From NCBI GenBank assembly GCA_009602725.1, contig WELB01000058.1:444088-508087 (forward strand): a stretch of DNA of 64,000 nt. Reading direction: 5' to 3'. The number at the start of each line of letters is the position of its first letter. The stretch's first letter is position 1. The stretch is from Spirogloea muscicola. Its lineage: Eukaryota; Streptophyta; Zygnematophyceae; Spirogloeales; Spirogloeaceae. Positions 24,311-32,624 of this stretch are shown in pieces. Under the pieces are notes generated by a model. The model worked only from the letters and a program-made list of their open reading frames with translations, ran no database searches and was not told where the DNA came from. A program made the translations under genes and the position numbers.

Positions 24311-26135
24311 GATGAATAGCGGTGGCTGTGAGAGTCTTGCCCAAAAAGAAGACGTATCAAAGTTCCAAGGGGCCAGAGAAAGCTCTAAAGCACACAGTGA
24401 ATCAAGTAGCCACGAAGCACTCAGGCATTCAAGAAGGTTTTCTAAAGTGGAGAGCAGAAGGAGGAGATTTTATGGGGCCAATGCCTGTGAAAGGCCAGCC
24501 CCAAAGACTGGATAAGGGCCAACAGAGACCCAAAGGGGCGGGGGCTGTTCCACATGAGAGACGGCCTGGTTCTCAAGCTCTCGCCTGCAACGACTGCAGG
24601 AGCTCTATTGGGTACGTTGTGGCCATGCAGCGGTCTGGATGATGCAATGGGCGGAGGCTGTTTTCCTCATGTGATGGCGGGCTACCGAGGGTGTCAATAG
24701 GTGCTGCTTGGTGCGCAGGCCGTGGTCATGGTCAACCTCCTCGGACAGAAAAAATCTCGAAGTTCTTTTCATTCTGCAATCTACAGAACCGTCTCGCCTT
24801 CGCAGTACGAAGACAGAAAGCGCAGTGTGCGTATGCATGTAAATGGATGTCGAATTTAGCCAATACACGGTTCAGGCAAAAAGCTAAAGCAAAGTTGGGG
24901 CTATGTAAAGCGAGGCCTATGCAGAGCAGTTTCTCTGACCGGAGGCTGCTCTCAGGAACATTTCGTGTATATGTAACAAACGAAGGCCAAATGGCCAAGT
25001 ACAAAGGCAAGTTCATCTGAAGACCTACCAAGAAGAAAGTGCTCGCCCATTGAGGATTGACAGATTGGCAGATTGACCAGCTCAGGAACCACTGGTCAAA
25101 ACATGAAGGTCGCTAATTGAAGCCCGAATTCTAGATGGCAGAGGCCCACGCTCTGCATCTGCGTGGTGGCCGTGCTCTCGCTGCGGCCTCCGGCTTTCGT
25201 CAGGGGGATAGTTTCCCGGCAGCTAGTCTGTCGGATCTGAGGCTACTCACTCGTACCTACTGAGTGATCCATCCTCCCCCTTTTCTGACATAGCATCTTC
25301 CGGCCCCTTTGTAGCTGCTAATCGCTTGTAGGCCCCTCCAGACCTTTGTCAATTCTTTTTGGGCTGGCTTTTCGCAGCCCTTGCCCCCATTGGGAGTGCC
25401 ACTTCTCTTGATAGCAGATATGAAGCCCTTCTGCCACCAACTAGAGCTTGCCCAGCTCTCTGGTGCAAAGCATTAGCCTGAGCAAGCTGCAAACAGGCCG
25501 AAACTCGTCATCGCAAGAACGACATTGTGCAGCTGCCTCGAGTTATTCTGACTTGCTGTTGCTCACTCGTGGATACTAAACATCCATCTGCATCGTTTCG
25601 TGTCCTGGTTTAAGAAATTCTTTTCGACACCGTTTTTGTGATTTTGTGGCCTTTGGCTATTGTCCATTCTTTTCTGGGCTGGCTTTGCGCGAGCAATCTA
25701 TGGGCGAGCACATTCTTCTTTGCTAGCCCTTCATTTTCTATGAGCGAGCAATTTCTTCTGATATGCAGCTGGCAAGCCCATCTCAGGGGATATTGAGCAC
25801 CCAGTGGCCACTTGAGTTGCTGTGCGCTTTAGCGCATTTCTGGACCCTTCAAATGTTTTCCACTCATTATTCTGGGCTGGTCAATCACAGCCGTCGCCCT
25901 CTACTGGACGATTCTTTGTCACTATGCAAAAGATTTCGGCTGCTGATACTAGAAGAGCGGCTGTAAAAGTCAGTGAGGTGCATACAGAGGTGCACTTCTC
26001 ATACAGAGGGTGGAGTTCATGAAAAGAAAGAGCTCGCCCATTGAAGATAGCAATTTCGTGTATTTGAAACAAACATTGAAGATATGGGCTGGAACAGCCA
26101 GCCCAAAAAAGAATGGACAAAGAGGAGTCCTTCCT
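24311..26135. repeat. Cluster of hairpin repeats, mixed orientation
   Basis: A run of partial copies of the hairpin repeat. Reverse-orientation copies lie at about 24320-24375, 24470-24520 and 26085-26130; forward copies at about 25345-25440, 25660-25710 (partial) and 25850-25920. The core reads ggcccctt.gaacctttgtc.attctttttgg in one part and gggctgg..cagccc..gccccatt in the next, so each can fold through its GGGCTG/CAGCCC arms. A degenerate stretch at 24830-25015 resembles, in reverse complement, 37440-37510 (shared ttgcctttgtacttggcc). Open frames here (24322-24642, 24691-25020) are treated as repeat-derived. Confidence 0.75.
25140..25262 (+). mobile_element. Short copy of the recurring protein tail
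   Basis: This 120-base segment matches the last third of the tail coding region seen at 31385-31632 and 41200-41456: the nucleotide stretch from gcccacgctctgcatctgcg through the cggatctgaggct motif to the terminal TGA is shared with only a few differences. A hairpin repeat follows at about 25345-25440. The copy lacks all upstream parts, as expected for a 5'-truncated insertion. Confidence 0.7.
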
Positions 26136-26250
26136 CTTTGTCCATGTGGGCGAGCACTTTCTTCCTCGGCATCTCATTCTTCGGCTTTGGACATTGTCCA
26201 TTCTTTTTGGGCTGGCTTTGCCAGCCCCTCTTTCTTTATGGGCGAGCCTT
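26136..26250 (+). repeat. Hairpin repeat nearly identical to 41525-41640
   Basis: Contains ctcggcatctcattcttcgg, the palindrome ggacattgtcc, the hairpin gggctggctttgccagcccc and atgggcgagc. The reverse complement of 41525-41640 shares almost every base over about 90 positions, which marks a recent duplication compared with other copies in the window. A reverse-orientation copy immediately precedes it (26085-26130), giving a local inverted pair. Confidence 0.85.
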
Positions 26251-26259
26251 CTTCAAAGT

Positions 26260-26640
26260 ACGAGAAGGGAGCCAGGGGAGCTCACCCAGCTCGCCCGCCA
26301 CACCATCGCCCGGCGCTTCCATGGGGAGCCGGTTGACTTCCCTGCAGCCGGGTCGCTGGCGCAAGTGTATCGAATGCGCCTGGCCGTCTCGCTGCAGAGG
26401 TCCATGGCCCGGGCGCTGCACCTTCGTGCCGGCAGAGCCCTCGCTGCTGCCTCTGGCTCTGGCCAGGGGACCCACTTCCAGGAGCCCAGCATCTCTGATC
26501 TGCGGCTGCTTAGCAGGGGTTACTGAGTGTCTCGTAGCAGCTTTGTTTCTGTTACTTAGCGCTTCCCCTGGCCCCCTTCTCGTACTCTGTTCATTCTTTT
26601 TCGGGCTGGTTGTTCCAGCCCCTATTCTCAATGGGCGAGC
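26260..26640 (+). mobile_element. Element 3' end: conserved protein tail plus hairpin (copy A)
   Basis: An open frame runs to TGA at 26524-26526 and encodes a tail of about 85 residues that recurs elsewhere in the window. Key motifs are EPVDFPAAGS, AQVYRMRL, VSLQRSMA, ALHLRAGRALAAASG and DLRLLSRGY before the stop. About 70 bases later comes a hairpin repeat (about 26585-26640). Compared with the copy at 31385-31632, most codons of the shared region differ at third positions or by synonymous Arg/Leu/Ser changes while the protein is kept. The tail is therefore a real coding sequence of an element with at least two divergent lineages here. The family is not recognised: no reverse transcriptase, integrase or transposase motif is present in the retained part. 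5' truncation with a common 3' end suggests LINE-type insertion. Confidence 0.65.
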
Positions 26641-26705
26641 ACTTTCTTCAGGGGAAGCGCTAAGAAAAACAAGCACAAGAAGAAACAAAGCAACTACAAA
26701 TGACT

Positions 26706-26812
26706 CATGAAAAGAGAGAAGGCGCGCGGGGCGCATGAATTGAAAGGGAGGCCAATTCAAGCCAATACATTGTTCAGGCAGAGTCGAGTGCAGACTAAAC
26801 AATGCTACATAA
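26706..26812 (-). repeat. Dispersed ~105-bp repeat, partner of 45236-45338
   Basis: The reverse complement of this segment matches 45236-45338 over about 100 bases with only a handful of differences (shared stretch cattggcttgaattggcctc, reading across the middle, and gcgcgccttctctc at one end). One copy lies just upstream of the NAP gene; the other lies inside an intron of the membrane-protein gene. A weak third relative is at 24845-24885. It carries no coding signal of its own. Confidence 0.75.
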
Positions 26813-26969
26813 TACGGAGACCTAATCTAAGGTACCTAAGATGACATTAGTACCCACGGGTGAGCACAAAAAGGGGGCCGAAGCATACACTTACAAGTGA
26901 GCTACACGAAGAAGGTAGCTCAACGAGTCTCCCTAAGTGCCGCTGCTCGGGTGCGCGGCCGTCACGGCC

Positions 26970-29900
26970 ATGGCGCCGGCGCCTGACCAGGCCGCCCTGG
27001 CGGCGCTCGAGGCCCTGCAGGTCGACCACCGGGCCGCCCGACGCGCCGCCTGCAGGCAGCTCGCGTCCGAGCAGGCTGCTGGCCTGCATCGCTCCCTGAC
27101 GCGGTCGCGCCGCAATCTCTGCGGGCTGCAGGCAAAGATAGACAAGCTCGCGGCGCAGCAGGCGGCCGAGAAGCTGAAGCTAGGGCGGAACTTCCTCGAG
27201 CAGTGCAAGACCCTCTACGAGGTCCGGCTACTCGCCCCTGCCTCGGCAATGCACAGGCCAAGTGCTCTGATTGCAATACTCCGCACAGTACTTCACGTTC
27301 ACGTCCTATTCTTATGTAGCAGTTTGTCTTATTTGTGGACAGCGGAGGCGAAAGATCATCAATGGCGAGGTCGAACCCACAGATGAGGAGGTCGGAGAGG
27401 TTGCCAAATTGGGGGATGCTCCACTTCCAACCTTGCAGAAACAGCACAAGGGCATCCCATACTTTTGGCTTAGTGTACTGAAGAATCAGGTAGGTGCTGC
27501 ATTACTAGAATGCTACGAGAGAGTCAGCTCAGTTATCAGCTCAGATAAGTCAAATCTCGTTTAGGGTAAGATGATTCAAGAGATCGAAAGACTAAAGTAT
27601 CAACACTTCGATTGACTGTAGCAGACACGTGCATCTTCCTCTGCAAAGTTATCATGTAAATCAGATTTAATCTGGGGATTCTCAGGCTGGAGCTCAGATA
27701 TCGTGCCTTTATTGTCAGGACACTATCTCCGAGTACGTGAAGAGGCGAGATGAACCTGCCCTCGTTTACCTTCAGGACATACAGCTCATTGTGCCTAGAG
27801 AAGCGCCTGGGTAATGTTTGCTCACATGACTGACTTGTTGAGGTCACAGACAGGCTCTTGCTTCGTCTTAAGCGTCCGAACGTATGAGGGCAAGCCTACC
27901 ATGAAAATATAAGCTACGTTCTTTCTCTTGTACACTAAACAATACACAAACATGGTACAGATGTCATTACTGCAAAAAACTTGCAGAAAGCTGTTTTTCT
28001 CCTGGTGAGCACACTATCTTTCTAAGATTTTGAGATGCGTGGATGCTGATTGCAGATATCGTGTAGAGTTCCTATTTCGGCCGAATCCATATTTCCACGA
28101 TAAGGTGCTGAGTAAAGAAGTTCATTTCGCGGCTGCTGGAGAGCCTTTGCAGGAAGCCATCGTGCAAGAAAGTACACCAATAAGGTGGAAAAACCTGGAG
28201 AGTAATCTCACACTTCGCCAGGTCATCAAACAAGTGAAGAAAGGGAAGGTGTGCCACCATTGACCTACCCTCATCAACAAAAGGCAGGCCAAGTTAAAAC
28301 GGCAGCTTGGACGAGATTTACCCACACCTCTTGTGCAAGTGATAGCAGCTGTAAACATACGTGGGATTTGTTGACGAGGGTTGACGATGTGTTCCTTATT
28401 CAGGCAGGCAAGGTAAAACGGGGGGGTGACGCACCAGTTACCACAAAATCAAAACCATGTCAATCCTTCTTCAACTTCTTCTCAGTAGAAGACCCCTTTT
28501 CGAAGAAGGAAAAGAGGAAGGGTCAAGCGGATGCAGAGAACGATGATGAGGATGATGAAGGGCCACTTCTAGATGATCTGGAGGGACTAGAGCTAGAAGA
28601 TGCTGGACCTCCACGCCTCTCTGAAAGCCATCAAGAGATCCTCGTGACCTTGTGGCAAGAGGTGAGATATCTGCAGTCGAATTAGCTTGCTGTGTATCAC
28701 TTCCTGGTCGCAAGGCATAGTAGCCAAAGGACTTGGTACTTATTTCAGCCTTAGTCTTCGTCCTTATGCAGCTGGCCAGCTTCTTGTAAATTGACGAGTG
28801 CATGCTGCTATGTTAGATAGTATACCATTTTCTGCCACTTTGTTGATATGGTGATGCTTTAAGCACTGATTTCTCGTTGTGCTGCTTGTTGGCAAGCACC
28901 CTAGGTGGTACCCAGTGCAGTGGATTTGTTTTCAGCCGACGAGTTTCTCGCTCAGGAAGGAAAGCTAGGGAGCACTTCTGATGATGATTATGAGCAAGTT
29001 GGGGCTGCTGGTGATCAGCTTGGGGCTCTGCCGCCTAGTATTGCACGCCGTGTCCAGTAAGCCATACCCCAATGGTGTACATTGCTGAACCCAGCTGCTA
29101 GATCAGGAGTTGCCTTCCAGAGGAGAATTGTTGTGGAGGGGCAAGGATACACCCTCTGGTGGACAATGGAGCGGTGGTCTTGCACATCTTGCATGTTGTT
29201 TCTGCTTCTTACGATCCTTTTGTCTCTCAGGGCACTGCAGACAATGCAATTGGAGCTGAGGAACTTGAAAGATGAGCAAGCAATGGAAGTCGATCTCCTA
29301 CAAACCAAATTCGAGTCGTTGTGCGTGGATGTTTTCAGGCAACGGAAAACAGTTGTCATGGGCAAGACAGAGTGAGTGCAGACGTCATCCTTGCAGTCCA
29401 TTTCGCATTGGTCACATTGAAGATTGATATATATCTGTTGCTTGTGACCTGAAGCAGCGTCAATCGGCTGTGGCAGGGGACAAATGGCTGTTCCTCGGTT
29501 CTGGCTATTGGCCCTCAAAGCCTGCCCCTCCACTGTGGAGCTTATTCGCCGCCGAGATGAGCCTGTGCTTGCCAGCCTGATGGACATCTCTGTCAGGTTG
29601 CAGGTCATTTTCCGTTTGCCAAGCGCGTACTCATGGCCACTCCTCTCTGATTGGAGCTAAAAGTGCTCTTATGCTATCTATTTGCTATTTGCCTGAAGTG
29701 TCCAACTCATTTGGTAGATTGCTTGTTCCTGGTTTTCATACTACTTTTTGGATGCTGGCAGACGGCAATCAGGAGTAAGCTTCTCCATTGACTTTCAATT
29801 CACTAAGAATGAATACTTCACAAACGATGTGTTAAGTAAAGCATTCCACATGGGCGGGGAGGGTGAGGGCTTGCTAAGCACAACAAGCACCTCCATACAG

Positions 29901-30799
29901 TGGCTGCCCGGTAAAAATATCACAGTCAAGGATCCTCAGGCAGCCCATCCTAGAGCTTGTGCCAGGTGTGACTCTCGACCGTGCCTTCTGTTTCTGGGAC
30001 ACGCTGGTCGCAGTTGCGCTCTTTTGAGGAGCTCTTTCTGTACTTAGACATATTGTCTAACTACAAAATGTCAAATGCCAGTCTGTTGGAGGAGGATTAT
30101 GGTAGTCATGACATTGGCCTCAGGTGGAAGAATCTTCAGTGGTGGCATTGCGGAGCTTCTTGACTAATTTGTCTTTTACATGCTCCTTGCAGTTTCTTCC
30201 ATCTCTTCAACGAAAGAGGCAGTCAGCTTCTGTTTGCAGGGGATGAGCGTGTCTCACTATCAGCAGTTGCGATCAAGGATCAGATGGAGGCGCTGGCAGT
30301 GGCCTTGAGGGACAGCATTGTCACGCAGACATTCACTCTCTACAAGGAGGCTGCACAGTGGGACCTTGGAGAAGGTCTTGACAGCCACTCTGAGGACGAA
30401 GATGCGGAGGATGATGAGGTGGGTTGTGTTCCTTCTTAGTGAGGACTGCCACAGTGATCAGATTAGATGAGATTATCTCCTCAGTTCGCTTGTTTGCCTA
30501 CTTGTATCAAAAGTTCTTGCATATCAGATACATATTTTCACTATCGAAGCTTGAAGCAGGATATATGTATGTAATCTCTCAGGATGTTCACTGTGCAGGA
30601 TGAAGAGGATGATCCATCAGTTGACAATATTAGTGGTCGGCAGAGACCTATTGGCAAGAGCAAGAAGAAGCGGAAAGAGGACGGCACTGCTGCGGTTTGT
30701 TGTGGCATGTCTCAAAGCACAGGCCTTATATTGATTGCCATTCTTGTCTTAGCGCCTCAGGTGTTCCTCCTCTTGGACATGTTTGCCAACCGAGGTTGA
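26970..30799 (+). CDS. Tandem nucleosome assembly protein (two NAP folds in one protein)
   Basis: Predicted histone chaperone with two complete NAP folds. Fold 1: 26970-27221 (long dimerisation helix), 27343-27489 (RRRKIINGEVEPTDEE, then KGIPYFWLSVLKN), 27719-27810 (EYVKRRDEPALVYLQDI), 28056-28248 (YRVEFLFRPNPYF), 28404-28661 (CQSFFNFFSVEDPF, acidic run) and the start of 28905-29056 (VVPSAVDLF). Fold 2: the rest of that exon (LPPSIARRVQALQTMQLEL across the splice), 29231-29371, 29477-29596 (VPRFWLLALK), 29762 to about 29930 (FSIDFQFTKNEYFTNDVLSK), and about 30192-30420 (FFHLFNERG; ALRDSIVTQTFTLYKEAA) with an acidic tail. Reading phases match at every border listed up to 29762, including the two that link the folds, so this is one protein rather than two genes. 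The exon structure between 29930 and 30190 is unclear. The C-terminus has a basic KSKKKRK patch then a hydrophobic stretch; an alternative short intron (about 30695-30760) would shorten the latter. Confidence 0.88.
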
Positions 30800-30925
30800 C
30801 AGCAGTCCCATGCTTTGTAAGTCAGTCGGTGGCCCTCAATCATAGTTCCTCTTCTTGCACATCGTTGCCAACCGAGGTTGACCCAACTTTTCTGTGTTAC
30901 ATAAGGGTGTCAGTGGCCCTCAACA
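30763..30925 (+). repeat. 82-bp tandem duplication over the NAP gene 3' end
   Basis: Two adjacent copies with period 82: one starts at gttcctcctcttgg (30763), the other at gttcctcttcttgc (30845). Both contain gccaaccgaggttgac and end near gtggccctcaa. The first copy contains the stop codon of the NAP reading frame, so the duplication extends the 3' UTR. Confidence 0.8.
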
Positions 30926-31384
30926 GGCAAGTGCATCCAGCGTGAAGGGGTATGGACAGGGGCCAGTAGGGCATGCATAATTGGAGTATCGTGGACAAGG
31001 ACAAAATGTCTCAAAGAGTCTGTTGAAAATTCATATTGTCATTAGCTTGGGGTAAACGTAGCAGGTGTTGTCACATTACAGGTTTGCATGGCGCGAGCGT
31101 GCAAGTGGCGAGTGGAGACAGCGAGTCTTTGTTCTACTTTTCCAAATCTTATTTGTCAGATTGTGTACCCTTGTCAAGGTTGCCCTTCATGGCTTTCTTG
31201 TGTAGTGCAGAATTGCATGTGCGGCAGTCAGCCACATCCCCTGTCAGTCTAGTGACAATCGAAGTGGACTGCGCTGCTGAGGACGCAGACACAGAATTCC
31301 ACGGCATGTGCACTTGGAGCCAGGCAGCTATTTCCTGCCAACTTGAGTGAAGTCCGGTTACTACAGTCGGTTCCCAGTGGCTCG

Positions 31385-31770
31385 ACCTGCTGGCCAGGCT
31401 TGCGCGGCGCTCTGTGTCCCCCCGGAGCGATGAGCCGGCTGACATCAACGCTGCTGGCTCGTGGGCTCAAGTCTATCGGGTGAGATTGTCTGTATCCCTT
31501 CAGCGGTCCATGGCCCACGCTCTGCATCTGCGTGCTGGCCGTGCTCTAGCTGCAGCCTCTGGCTTTCGTCAGCAGGATAGTTTTCCGGCAGCTAGTCTGT
31601 CGGATCTGAGGCTCCTCACTCGTAAGTACTGAGTGATCCATCCTCCTCCTGTTCTGACATAGCATCTTCAGGCCCCTTTGTAGCTGCTACTCGCTTGTAC
31701 TTGTAGGCCCCTCCGAACCTTTGTCAATATTTTTTTGGGCTGGCTTTTCGCAGCCCTTGCCCCCATTGGG
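31385..31770 (+). mobile_element. Element 3' end: conserved protein tail plus hairpin (copy B)
   Basis: Second full-length copy of the recurring tail, open to TGA at 31630-31632. Motifs are LLARLARRSVS, EPADINAAGSWAQVYRVRL, VSLQRSMAHALHL, RAGRALAAASG and SDLRLLTRKY. The hairpin repeat follows at 31725-31770 after about 90 bases. This copy and 41200-41456 are close to each other; copy A (26260-26526) is more distant at the DNA level but keeps the protein. A remnant of another tail end (cttagcaggggttactgag) sits at 31848-31866, showing that copies were inserted side by side. A frame just upstream (31036-31350, 104 codons) has no recognised match and may belong to the element. Confidence 0.7.
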
Positions 31771-32200
31771 AGTGCGAAGTGTGCTTATACGATTACAACT
31801 TGCACAGCCAGCCAGAAAGAATGGACAAGGCCCAAAGGGTTCGATGTCTTAGCAGGGGTTACTGAGTAGTTCGTAGCTGCTTTGTTTCTTCTTGTGCGCT
31901 TCTTTCTTAGTGCTTCGCCTTAGTGCTTCGCCTGGCCCCCTTCTTCTTGGGCTTCTTGTACTCTGCTCATTCTTTTTTGGGCTGGCTGTTCCAGCCCCTA
32001 TCCTCAATGGGCGAGCTCTTTCTTCTCGATTGCAACAAAACCACACAGCTTTGCAAGAGAAGACAGCGATGGGAGCTTACTCTCTATGGGCGAGCCCTTT
32101 CTTAGCGCTTCCCCTGGCTCCCTTCTCGTACTTTGTCCATTCTTTTTTGGGCTGGCTGTTCCAGCCCCTATCCTCAATGGGCGAGCTCTTTCTTCCTATG
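31771..32200 (+). repeat. Further hairpin repeats in series
   Basis: Two forward hairpin copies lie about 170 bases apart (about 31965-32020 and 32135-32195), almost identical over the core cattcttttttgggctggct through tcctcaatgggcgagctc. The pattern is a short series of element 3' ends. Nothing else is supported before the IST1-like gene. Confidence 0.75.
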
Positions 32201-32624
32201 AACCCCGAGTCAGCAGCCGCAACTTGGAGAAACGTGCACCTGGAAAAGAGTCACCCCAACGAATGTCAGAATCAGCAGCCTGCGGAGAGCTGAAATAGAG
32301 GAAAGCGGCTGCTCAAGTTACAGAAGCGGCTTCACAAGCAGGCCGGGTGCATCCAGAGCAGGTACTAACTTATCGAGGGGAAAGATGGGCGTTTCCTGGC
32401 GCTTTCCTAGGCACTGACTTCTCCCGAGGCGACCCGGCGACCTCACAGCACGCGGCTGCGGCGGCGGCGGCGAGCGCGGCGGCGCCGACGNCGGCGGCGG
32501 CGGCGGCGGAGGTAGCGACTGAGGCTTTGAGAGGGCAAGCGCGGCTTCCAATCGTCGCGGCGGCGACGGCGTCGCAGCTGCGAGCCACTGGGGGCGGTGT
32601 CCGCCGCCGCCGCCGCCGGTCGCC

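Noticed and set aside
28686-28904. Possible gene boundary between the two NAP folds
   Set aside because: The end motif of fold 1 (VVPSAVDLF) lies in the same exon as the start of fold 2, and phases match on both sides, so this is an intron.
29015-29608. 197-codon minus-strand frame inside the NAP gene
   Set aside because: It overlaps phase-consistent NAP exons on the plus strand and has no recognisable motif.
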